Below, in pieces: positions 24,678 through 32,361 of a stretch of DNA of 38,351 nt. The translations under genes were made by a program, and so were the position numbers. How positions within the stretch are numbered: the stretch's first letter is position 1; each line of letters begins with the position of its first letter. Source of the stretch: an uncultured Pelagibacteraceae bacterium (GTDB lineage: Bacteria; Pseudomonadota; Alphaproteobacteria; Pelagibacterales; Pelagibacteraceae); contig CACJEG010000010.1 of assembly GCA_902592375.1 (NCBI GenBank), positions 1-38,351 of the forward strand. Direction: 5' to 3'. Below the pieces are notes generated by a model that made no database searches, was not told where the DNA came from, and saw nothing but the letters and a program-made list of their open reading frames with translations.

Positions 24678-25603
24678 ACTGGATAACAAAGATTATTAAA
24701 GCAGGTGAAAAAATTAAAACTGCTATACGTGAAAGGGCTACAAAAGAAGATATTGCAAAAAGTGATTGGACATCGTGTTGCAAGGGTCCAATTTTAAAAA
24801 AAGATTTAGAGGAAAACTTATGGGTATGTCCGGATTGTAAACGTCATCATAGAATAAAACCACATCAAAGGTTTGATATTTTGTTTGGAAAAAATAATTA
24901 TGAGATTTTCAAAACTCCAATACCTAAAGACGATCCACTTAACTGGACCGATTCTAAGCCTTACAAAGAAAGATTGAAAAGTGCCCGAAAAAAAACAGGA
25001 TTAGAATGTGGAATGATGGTTGCTTCTGGAACTATAAATAATATTAAAATTACAGCTGTAGCTTCTGATTTTGATTTTTTAGGAGCTTCAATGGCAGCAG
25101 CAGAAGGTGAGGCTTTTTTATATGGAATACAACATGCTATAGAAAATCAAACACCTTTTTTATGTATTAGTGCAGGAGGGGGAATGAGAATGATGGAAAG
25201 TTTAATTTCATTATCTCAAATGACAAGAACAACTCTTGCGATAAATGAATTAAAGAAAAATGGACTTCCATATTTAGTTTGTATCACTGATCCAACAGCA
25301 GGGGGTATTACTGCATCATACGCTATGTTAGGTGATATTCATATTGCAGAACCAGGAGCTTTGATTGCATTTGCAGGTGCAAGAGTAATTCAAGGAACAG
25401 TTAAAGAAGAACTTCCAGAAGGTTTCCAAAAAAGTGAATATGTTGAAAAAACAGGTTTTGTAGATTTAATCGTTGAACGTAAAGATCTCGCATCTAAAAT
25501 TGGAACTTTATTAGAAATATTGTTAAAGAAAAATTCTGATATAAGTGCTGAACAAAATGAAACTTCAGAAGATAGTCAGTCGCTTACAAGAGCTGCATCC
25601 TAA
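24674..25603 (+). CDS. accD: Acetyl-CoA carboxylase carboxyltransferase subunit beta
   Basis: Partner of AccA in malonyl-CoA formation. The 309-residue protein has an N-terminal zinc region followed by a crotonase-like core (SARKKTGLECGMMVASG, DFDFLGASMAAAEGE, CISAGGGMRMMESLISLSQM, DPTAGGITASYAMLGDIHIAEPGALIAFAGARVI). The zinc region is odd: CPDC at 52-55 is intact, but the first pair is adjacent cysteines C35-C36 in TSCCKGPIL rather than CxxC. The order trpA-accD-folC is typical of proteobacteria. The 3' end overlaps folC by 47 bases. Confidence 0.96.
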   Translation: MNWITKIIKAGEKIKTAIRERATKEDIAKSDWTSCCKGPILKKDLEENLWVCPDCKRHHRIKPHQRFDILFGKNNYEIFKTPIPKDDPLNWTDSKPYKERLKSARKKTGLECGMMVASGTINNIKITAVASDFDFLGASMAAAEGEAFLYGIQHAIENQTPFLCISAGGGMRMMESLISLSQMTRTTLAINELKKNGLPYLVCITDPTAGGITASYAMLGDIHIAEPGALIAFAGARVIQGTVKEELPEGFQKSEYVEKTGFVDLIVERKDLASKIGTLLEILLKKNSDISAEQNETSEDSQSLTRAAS

Positions 25604-26825
25604 AGAAATAGATTTAAGTCTAGATCGTATTCAAAGTCTCTGCAAAAAATTAGGCAACCCTCAAAATAAAATCAAAGCAATTTCAATTGTTGGTACTAAT
25701 GGAAAGTACTCAACTATCCAAGTAATGTTTTCTATTTTAAAGGAAGCAAATTTCAATTGTAATATCTACACTAGTCCTCATATCAAAAGTATCAATGAAA
25801 GGTTTGTTTTTAATAATGAAGAATTGAACGATGAAGATTTGGCAAATTTACTTGAAGAAGTTGAGGAAGCTAACAATGGTGAACCAATTACTTTTTTTGA
25901 AATACTGACTGCGGCTTATTTTTTAAAAGCATCTAGGTACCCAGATAATATAAATTTAATTGAAAGTGGATTATTCTTTAGATTTGACGCTACTAATATC
26001 TTAAAAAATAACCTTGCTAGCGTCGTAACATCTATTGGCCTTGATCATTTAGATTGGCTACCTGAAAATGAACAAACTGTTGAAAGAATTATTTTTGAAA
26101 AAACATCAAGCTTATTAAACTCAAATATTATAGTTGCAAAACAAAGTACTAATAAAATTAAAGAAAATATTAAAAAAACAATTTCAAATAACAGATCAAA
26201 TAAGTTTTTCCATAATGAAAATTATAGTTTTACAATGCAAGAAAATGACTTCTTTTATTATGAAGATCAATTTGGGGGAATAAAATTACCTATGCCAAAT
26301 GTTAAAGGTCAATTTCAATTAGAAAATGTCTCAACAGCAATTGCGACCCTAAGAATTTTGAAAGATTTAAAAATTAAAGATGACCACATTAAAAAAGGTA
26401 TTTTAAAAATAAATTGTATTGCAAGATTACAAGAAATTAAATCTGGAAAACTTAAAGAGCTTGTAAAAGATCACAAACTTTATGTTGATGGATCTCATAA
26501 CCCTTTGGGAGCAAAAGTTTTGAATGAATACTTGGAAAGTTTAGATTGCAATAAACATATCATTCTTGGAATGATGGCTAATAAAGATCATAATGAATAT
26601 ATGAGTTTCTTTAAGGATATTGCTACATTGACTACAATAGATATACCTAATCAACCTAATTCAATTAAAGGAAAAGAGCTTAAAGATAAGCTAAATAGCT
26701 TTTCAAATATAAATTATAAAGAAAGTATAGAGGGCGCCATAAAGTCAATCCCAGTAAAAGAAAACGATATAATACTAATTACTGGATCGTTATATCTTGC
26801 GGGTGAAGTTTTAAATTTAAATTAG
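25557..26825 (+). CDS. folC: Bifunctional folylpolyglutamate / dihydrofolate synthase
   Basis: Adds glutamate to folates (and to dihydropteroate when bifunctional). With the ATG at 25557, inside accD, it has 422 residues and the family-typical N-terminus LQELHPKEIDLSLDRI. The Mur-ligase ATP loop reads GTNGKYST (46-53), with Tyr in place of the usual Gly after the lysine (GTNGKGS). Other blocks are YTSPHIKSINERF, NLIESGLFFRFDATN, SIGLDHLDWLP (usual GxDH) and VDGSHNPLGA. A GTG at 25545 is an alternative start. Ends convergent with trxA, overlapping by 4 bases. Confidence 0.93.
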   Translation: MKLQKIVSRLQELHPKEIDLSLDRIQSLCKKLGNPQNKIKAISIVGTNGKYSTIQVMFSILKEANFNCNIYTSPHIKSINERFVFNNEELNDEDLANLLEEVEEANNGEPITFFEILTAAYFLKASRYPDNINLIESGLFFRFDATNILKNNLASVVTSIGLDHLDWLPENEQTVERIIFEKTSSLLNSNIIVAKQSTNKIKENIKKTISNNRSNKFFHNENYSFTMQENDFFYYEDQFGGIKLPMPNVKGQFQLENVSTAIATLRILKDLKIKDDHIKKGILKINCIARLQEIKSGKLKELVKDHKLYVDGSHNPLGAKVLNEYLESLDCNKHIILGMMANKDHNEYMSFFKDIATLTTIDIPNQPNSIKGKELKDKLNSFSNINYKESIEGAIKSIPVKENDIILITGSLYLAGEVLNLN

Positions 26826-27139
26826 ATATTTTTATCTAAAAATTCCTTCATGTGACTTTCTGGAACTCCACCAACTTTTCTATCTACTTCAACACCTTTT
26901 TTATAGATAATAACTGTTGGAACACCTCTGATCCCTGCTGCACTTCCAGTGTTTATTCCACCATCTTCAACATCAGCATAATAAAAACCAGCCTTATCTT
27001 TATATTCATCAGATAACTTATCCATTACTGGTTTAAGTGCCTTACATGGACCACACCACTCAGCTGAAAACTGGATGACTGAAACATCTTCATTTTTAAT
27101 TTTAGTATCAAAATCTTCGTCTTTAAAATTTGTAAGCAT
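26822..27139 (-). CDS. trxA: Thioredoxin
   Basis: Cytoplasmic disulfide reductase of 105 residues. The active site WCGPC lies at about 28-32 in SAEWCGPCKALKPVMDKL, followed by ADVEDGGINTGSAAGIRGVPTVIIYKKG with the conserved cis-proline. No signal peptide. GAAAGG precedes the ATG at a workable distance. Lies 34 bases downstream of the exonuclease I gene on the same strand, and may be co-transcribed. Confidence 0.96.
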   Translation of the reverse strand: MLTNFKDEDFDTKIKNEDVSVIQFSAEWCGPCKALKPVMDKLSDEYKDKAGFYYADVEDGGINTGSAAGIRGVPTVIIYKKGVEVDRKVGGVPESHMKEFLDKNI

Positions 27140-27173
27140 ATTTCCTTTCTATTAATTAGAGCCTTAAAGTCAA

Positions 27174-28610
27174 CTAGGCAATTTCATATTTTTTTTCTAT
27201 AGACATAATAAATTCATTTATTTCATCTAATTTTTTTAGTTCCTCTTCATCATCTCGATTTGATGCTTGATCTCTTAAGGTATCAATTTCTTGATAGGCC
27301 ATTCCTATAGTTTGCCACTTTTCTCTATTTTTGCTTAAAATTCGTCTAGCAATTTCACTTTTTATATTTTTATATAAATCTGGTGGCAAAATATGCGGTG
27401 CTTCTTGATAAATAATTTTTTGCCCAAACCAACTACATCTTTTATCTTGAAACTTATCCAACATTCTTAATTTATCTTCCCAAGAAGAACTATGCCAAGT
27501 TTTAAATAATTGGGTGTCTTTATTGGGAATGAATTTTTCATATAATGTTTCCTCAGGTAACAGATCTTCCTGGGTTTGAGTTTGAGCTTTTTCTTCAGCG
27601 GCCTCTCTATTAATGATTTGAATATTTTTACAAAAATTTTCACTATTTCTAACCATTTTGGCTCTTTTCTGGATTGTTTCTAAATCTAAGTCAGCATATG
27701 CCTTCTCTTTTAATGCAAACTTTTTATCTAAAACTACAGGAGCTTTGTTGGTTTTTATTACTCTAAGTGCTTTTGGACTAAACTTTTTTAAATAAACTTT
27801 AAGATCATTTATTGATAAATTTAACAAAGGTTCAGGATCTCTTCTTAAATCAAATAAATATCCCCAAGATGCATATGATGGATGAAAACAATGATCTGGA
27901 TGTAATGTAGAGACAAGATACATCATATTTTTTCCCTTAACATTTTCGAAAATTGAATAAATCCCTTCACTTTTTAAGATAGTTTCAACGCTATTTTTTG
28001 TAGATGTACTTAAAAAATTTTCCCAATTGTCTTTATGTTTGTCTTTTATAATTCTTAGAATTTTTAAGCTTGTGAATGCATCATGATAAGCAGTGTGTTG
28101 TTGAGATGTATCAAATCCTTGTTGTCTAGCTAAACCTTCTAAAGCTAGACTTTCATTTCCAGCTTCTGTTAATTCGGTCTTTAATGTTTCAGGATTCAAG
28201 GTTTGTGCTACTCTTGCAACATTTAAACCGTCATGTTCTTTATTGGGCGATGAATGTGTAATGTAAGGATATCTATTCCCTTTAAAAAAATTAAAATGAA
28301 ACATTCGTCTATCAAAATTTAAGTTACTCCAACCCATAAACAATGCTGGACCAGCTTTAGAGAAAAAATTTTCTACTGCGCCTAAAAAATCGTAATGTGA
28401 GTAATTGCCTTTAGTAAGTAAATCAATACTTGTTGAATTGACTAATAAGGCCTTTGCACTTGGAACCTCACCCTCGGGCATTCTGCCACGAATATTTAGC
28501 TTACCAATTTCTTTTAAGTTTTTATCAACAACTACAGCACCTACTTCAATTATTGAGCCCCAAATTGTACTATTTGTTGTTTCTGTATCGTAAATTACTA
28601 TTTTATCCAT
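27174..28610 (-). CDS. sbcB: Exodeoxyribonuclease I
   Basis: DEDDh 3'-5' single-strand DNA exonuclease. The 478-residue length matches E. coli ExoI (475). Exo I motif is IYDTETTNS (D8, E10), followed by the ExoI-specific RGRMPEGEVPSAKALLVN, Exo II in GWSNLNFDRRMFHFNFF, and Exo III HTAYHDAFTSLKIL near 180-192. The SH3-like and C-terminal regions follow (HPDHCFHPSYASWGYLFDLRRDP). Six bases separate it from the upstream PD-(D/E)XK nuclease gene, giving a small DNA-processing cluster with rmuC. Confidence 0.93.
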   Translation of the reverse strand: MDKIVIYDTETTNSTIWGSIIEVGAVVVDKNLKEIGKLNIRGRMPEGEVPSAKALLVNSTSIDLLTKGNYSHYDFLGAVENFFSKAGPALFMGWSNLNFDRRMFHFNFFKGNRYPYITHSSPNKEHDGLNVARVAQTLNPETLKTELTEAGNESLALEGLARQQGFDTSQQHTAYHDAFTSLKILRIIKDKHKDNWENFLSTSTKNSVETILKSEGIYSIFENVKGKNMMYLVSTLHPDHCFHPSYASWGYLFDLRRDPEPLLNLSINDLKVYLKKFSPKALRVIKTNKAPVVLDKKFALKEKAYADLDLETIQKRAKMVRNSENFCKNIQIINREAAEEKAQTQTQEDLLPEETLYEKFIPNKDTQLFKTWHSSSWEDKLRMLDKFQDKRCSWFGQKIIYQEAPHILPPDLYKNIKSEIARRILSKNREKWQTIGMAYQEIDTLRDQASNRDDEEELKKLDEINEFIMSIEKKYEIA

Positions 28611-28616
28611 AAAATC

Positions 28617-29303
28617 CTAAGTTAAATCTGATAGCTCATTAAATTTTTTTAATCTTCCCAAAAACAAATTTTGATAAACAATTAAATCATGCCCTTGAAT
28701 TTTAAACTCTTGGAATAATTTATCTACTGTGCAAACCAAAATTACACAAGAAGTGATATTGGAGTTATACACAATGTTATGTGCTAATGAATATGCACTT
28801 GTTTGAAGAAGCCATGAATCTATATATTCAGCCTTTTTAGGTTTATTACTTTGTTTAAAATCAATTATTGTTTCTTTTCCTTCATAAACTCCAACACAAT
28901 CAGCAGTACCTGCATACTTCTCTGGGTAATAAAGAGTGCATTCAACACCCCAAATTTCATCCAATCTATTTTTCAAACCTTTTTCTATAATTTCTTTAGC
29001 CATTAATTTGTATTGTTCGTCATCTTTAAAAAAGCTTAAATTTTCTCTTCCAAGTAAATAAGACTCTAAATAGTTGTGCATTTGAGAACCTCTACTACTT
29101 GCTGCTTTTGTAATTGCTTCAGCTTCTTTTTGTCCAGTTCTTTCTCTCCAATTAGCAAGAGCTGCCTTATCTTCTTCAGATCGAGTTGCATCTAAAATTG
29201 AAGTAACACTTGGTAATTTTGTTTCACCTAATAAGTATCTTCTAATGCCATCAACTGTTGCTCTAGAGGACTTTGGATAATCATATTTTTGATTCCACTG
29301 CAT
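28617..29303 (-). CDS. PD-(D/E)XK exonuclease, MGME1/phage-like
   Basis: A 228-residue nuclease. The order LPSVTSILDAT (31-40), NWRERTGQKEAEAI, SSRGSQMHNYLESYL, E121 in GVECTLYYP, D135 in YAGTADCVG, D148-F-K150 and the trailing LQTSAYSLAHN is the RecB-like PD-(D/E)XK layout seen in mitochondrial MGME1 and in nucleases of marine T4-like phages (from memory of those families). I chose ATG 29303: a frame extension to 29408 runs back into rmuC and does not fit the family. Located between rmuC and sbcB. Likely processes single-stranded or flapped DNA ends; the exact role is unknown. Confidence 0.85.
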   Translation of the reverse strand: MQWNQKYDYPKSSRATVDGIRRYLLGETKLPSVTSILDATRSEEDKAALANWRERTGQKEAEAITKAASSRGSQMHNYLESYLLGRENLSFFKDDEQYKLMAKEIIEKGLKNRLDEIWGVECTLYYPEKYAGTADCVGVYEGKETIIDFKQSNKPKKAEYIDSWLLQTSAYSLAHNIVYNSNITSCVILVCTVDKLFQEFKIQGHDLIVYQNLFLGRLKKFNELSDLT

Positions 29304-29340
29304 GAGATTTCTTATAGACGTTATTATAGAAAAAAAGAAA

Positions 29341-30438
29341 TTAATTTTTAAGCTGCCTATTTCGTTCAACAAATTTTTCCACGTTTTCAGTTTGTACAGC
29401 TTTCTCAACCTGCTCGGGATCTTTAATATTTTCTAAGGTTCTTGAAATTGATCTTGCATCCGTTCCAAATTTATCAACAACTCCCATAGCATCTTCTAAT
29501 TTTTTTCTAAGAACTATAATGTTGTCAAAATGTTTAGAAAATCTTGTACTGATTGTTTTTAAATGATTATAAATTTCTGTTGCACCTTTTTGTACCTTCA
29601 ATGATTGAAATCCCATATGTAAAGACTGTAAGTAAGCAGAAAGAGTATTAGGTCCACATATTACAACTTTATATTTTTTCATTAACTCTTGAGTTAATAA
29701 TTCTTTTGTACTTGGATCTTGGTATTCAGTTAACTCTTTGTATAAACTTTCTGTAGGAGCATATACGATTGCAAAATCAGTAGTTTTTGGTGGGACAATA
29801 TATTTTTCATTAACACTTTTAGCTTTTGCTTTAAACGCTGACGCTAATTTTGCTCTAGCATCTGCTACAGCCCTTTTGTCTTCCGCGTCATGACCATCGG
29901 TAATTGCTTTGAATTTTTCTACTGGAAAATGACTATCAACAGGAACTAAAACATCTCCTTGAAGCTTTATTGCAAATTCAACATTTTCACTGGTGTCCTC
30001 TTTCATTTTAACATTCGTCATAAATTGAGAGGCTGGTAGCAAATCTTTAATTAGAGCATCTAAGCTAAATTCTGCAAGAGTTCCATATTTCTTAACTCCA
30101 GCTAAAATTTTAGTTATCCCCTCTTGGCTTTGATTTAATAGTTGAACTTGTTGATTAAAATTACCAACCTTTTCCTCTACCTTAGTTAAAGTTTCAGTCA
30201 TATCTTTAGTAACCCCAGTTGATAGGTTATTAAATGAAGTCGACATTGCACCAAGTGAGCTATTGATTGTAGTGTTTAAGGTATCTTTTAAACTTGATAT
30301 TTCTGATTTTAAATTAGCTATTTCCTCAACTTCTTTGTTTTCATTTTCATCTTTTGGTTTAGTTTTTAAATTTAGATAAAGAATAGCTAAAACGCCACCT
30401 AATAACAAAACTAGTAAAATTAACAATATATTATCCAT
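29341..30438 (-). CDS. rmuC: DNA recombination protein RmuC
   Basis: A 365-residue RmuC-family protein: N-terminal membrane segment (about 3-22, NILLILLVLLLGGVLAILYL), a predicted coiled coil (about 35-120), and the conserved nuclease-like core (LAEFSLDALIKDLLPASQF, DVLVPVDSHFPVEKFKAI, DFAIVYAPTESLYKEL, VVICGPNTLSAYLQSLHMGF). RmuC limits DNA inversions in E. coli and has been linked to defence in some settings. Here it is the first of three neighbouring DNA-processing genes on the minus strand. Confidence 0.94.
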   Translation of the reverse strand: MDNILLILLVLLLGGVLAILYLNLKTKPKDENENKEVEEIANLKSEISSLKDTLNTTINSSLGAMSTSFNNLSTGVTKDMTETLTKVEEKVGNFNQQVQLLNQSQEGITKILAGVKKYGTLAEFSLDALIKDLLPASQFMTNVKMKEDTSENVEFAIKLQGDVLVPVDSHFPVEKFKAITDGHDAEDKRAVADARAKLASAFKAKAKSVNEKYIVPPKTTDFAIVYAPTESLYKELTEYQDPSTKELLTQELMKKYKVVICGPNTLSAYLQSLHMGFQSLKVQKGATEIYNHLKTISTRFSKHFDNIIVLRKKLEDAMGVVDKFGTDARSISRTLENIKDPEQVEKAVQTENVEKFVERNRQLKN

Positions 30439-30502
30439 GATTCTAATTTTTTATTTTATCGTAAATATTTGATTAATGTATTTAAATATTTAAAAATACT
30501 TT

Positions 30503-30634
30503 ATGGAACTAATTTTAGTATTAAAAATATTCTTTATTATTTGTGTTATTGTTGCACTTTATGCAATTATTAGAAATCTAGATATTATCAAAATTATACT
30601 AATTTATTGGAAAGACTTAATTTTTAGAAAGTAA
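30503..30634 (+). CDS. Small single-pass membrane protein, hypothetical
   Basis: A 43-residue ORF (MELILVLKIFFIICVIVALYAII..., ending IYWKDLIFRK) with a hydrophobic segment at about 3-23 and a basic C-terminal end. It occupies the gap between divergent rmuC and convergent hisG, overlapping the hisG 3' end by 18 bases. No Shine-Dalgarno is obvious. The long hydrophobic run and position in an otherwise empty gap favour a real gene, but AT-rich DNA readily yields such peptides. No function assigned. Confidence 0.4.
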   Translation: MELILVLKIFFIICVIVALYAIIRNLDIIKIILIYWKDLIFRK

Positions 30635-31309
30635 TTTTAATATTTTTCTTAGGCCTTTTTTGTTATTTGATGACTTAGAAATCATCATACAAGCCTCTGA
30701 TCTAAGTATCTCTCCATCCTTTAAAATACGTAGATTGTTTGCTTTTAACGTTTCTCCAGTAGAAGTGATATCTGTAATTATTTCCGATGAGCCTGTAAAA
30801 GGATAAGCTTCAGTTGCACCCAAGCTATCAATTAATTTAAATTGAGTAACACCCTTTGAAAACAAAAATTCCCTTGTTAAATTTGGATATTTTGTTGCCA
30901 CTCTTAATCTTTTTTTTTTCTTATCTTTAAATTCAAATGCAATTTCTTCTAAATCTGCAACTGTTTGTACATCTATCCAAGGATCTGGGATTGCGACCAC
31001 CAATGTAGCTTTACCAAAATCATACTTTTTAATAACATTAATTTTTTTTTGAGTATTTATTTCACTCTCTTTCAATAAATCAAAGCCAGAAAAACCTATA
31101 TCCAAAGATCCGTCTCCCAGTCTTTCTATGATCTCTCTTGCATGAAGATATAAAATCTTAATATTTTTATATTGCTTTATTGACCCTAAAAGATCTCTTT
31201 CTCCTCTTTCAGAAACGAGATTTAATTTATTTTTTTTAAAAATATTTAAAACATCTTTTCTAAGTCTACCTTTGCTTGGAATTCCAATATTTAAAATATT
31301 TTTTGTCAT
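30617..31309 (-). CDS. hisG: ATP phosphoribosyltransferase, short form
   Basis: First step of histidine synthesis, joining ATP and PRPP. The 230-residue catalytic form lacks the C-terminal regulatory domain of E. coli HisG (299), so it needs HisZ, encoded directly upstream. Motifs: IPSKGRLRKDVLNIFK at the N-terminus, DGSLDIGFSGFDLL, RVATKYPNLTREFLFSKGV and the PRPP loop region EAYPFTGSSEIITDITSTGETLKAN. The start overlaps the hisZ stop. Final gene of tRNA-His-hisS-hisZ-hisG. Confidence 0.96.
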   Translation of the reverse strand: MTKNILNIGIPSKGRLRKDVLNIFKKNKLNLVSERGERDLLGSIKQYKNIKILYLHAREIIERLGDGSLDIGFSGFDLLKESEINTQKKINVIKKYDFGKATLVVAIPDPWIDVQTVADLEEIAFEFKDKKKKRLRVATKYPNLTREFLFSKGVTQFKLIDSLGATEAYPFTGSSEIITDITSTGETLKANNLRILKDGEILRSEACMMISKSSNNKKGLRKILKLLSKN

Positions 31310-32361
31310 TAGTAATTTAAATTTAAAGCAGCACCTACTGCTGGAGTTTGTTTTTTTGATCCTAAGTCCGAAATTAGACCATCATAACGACCACCATTAA
31401 TAATATTTTTTAATGAATTTTTAGATTTAATATCAATTTTAAAAACCATTCCGGTGTAATATTCTAATTGTCTTCCAAAGGATGCTGAAAATACTACATT
31501 TAATTTTGAAACCTTGTTATTAGAAATTGGAAAATATTTTTGATCTACAGCTAAATTTATTCTGTTTTTTTTAAAAAATTTATTTAACTCAATTGCTGCT
31601 TTATTTATCGGACATTTTATTCTTAAAAAATCTTTTATTATTTTCGAAATATTTTTTCCTTTGCTGGCTCTTCTTGGATCTTTTATTTTCTGATCAAATC
31701 TTTTTAAGATTTCATTAATTGTTCTTCCTGCCACAATATTTGATAAATCTTCTTTAAGCATTTTCACGTAACGCTTTTTATCTATTTCTACAATTGTTGG
31801 ATCAACATCTGAATTAGTTTCTAATCTTTTTAATAAATCATTAAAATATTCTTCTCTCCAGAAGTGTCTGGCTAATCTTAGCTTCCATCTCTTTGGAATG
31901 TCCAATTTTGAAATTAATAAATTAAATATTTCAACATTTCCAATAGTAAGCGTTCCTGAAGAATATTTGATATTTCGAAGGGATTTAAGGGATGTATTTA
32001 TAATTTCTTTATCATCATTTTTCTCATCCTTAGATCCTAAAATTTCAAATCCAATTTGATTTCTAATGATTGAGTCTTTTTTGTTTTGTGATTTTCGATA
32101 GGCTTGACCACTGTAAAAAATTTTTTCCTTACCTTTTAAATTATTTTCTAAATATCTTAAACAAGATGCAATCGTTAGATCTGGTCTTAAACATAACTCG
32201 CTTCCATTCTGATCCGTAAAAGAAAAGATAAATTTTCTAAAGTTTTCTCCTGATCTTTGAACAATGTGATTAGCCTCAATTACTGAGGGTAAATCAATAT
32301 ATTTAAAACCCTTAGATTTTACCGATCTAAGGATACTTTCAGATAAGTTTTTTGACTTCAT
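31309..32361 (-). CDS. hisZ: ATP phosphoribosyltransferase regulatory subunit HisZ
   Basis: A histidyl-tRNA synthetase paralogue without aminoacylation activity that forms the HisGZ complex and confers histidine feedback. It is 350 residues, with class II core blocks IFSFTDQNGSELCLRPDLTIASCLRY and KIFYSGQAYRKSQ, and VVFSASFGRQLEYYTGMVFKID plus GGRYDGLISDLG at the C-terminal end. There is no anticodon-binding domain. I use ATG 32361 rather than the TTG one codon earlier; it lies inside the 3' end of hisS (23 bases overlap). The hisS-hisZ-hisG order places enzyme, sensor paralogue and synthetase in one transcript. Confidence 0.93.
   Translation of the reverse strand: MKSKNLSESILRSVKSKGFKYIDLPSVIEANHIVQRSGENFRKFIFSFTDQNGSELCLRPDLTIASCLRYLENNLKGKEKIFYSGQAYRKSQNKKDSIIRNQIGFEILGSKDEKNDDKEIINTSLKSLRNIKYSSGTLTIGNVEIFNLLISKLDIPKRWKLRLARHFWREEYFNDLLKRLETNSDVDPTIVEIDKKRYVKMLKEDLSNIVAGRTINEILKRFDQKIKDPRRASKGKNISKIIKDFLRIKCPINKAAIELNKFFKKNRINLAVDQKYFPISNNKVSKLNVVFSASFGRQLEYYTGMVFKIDIKSKNSLKNIINGGRYDGLISDLGSKKQTPAVGAALNLNY

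Noticed and set aside
29304..29408. Longer start for the PD-(D/E)XK nuclease
   Set aside because: The extension overlaps the rmuC 3' end and shows no family resemblance; ATG 29303 fits better.
32339..32361. hisS-hisZ as one fused or frameshifted gene
   Set aside because: The two frames overlap by only 23 bases, each has complete family termini, and HisZ without an anticodon domain is a normal paralogue.
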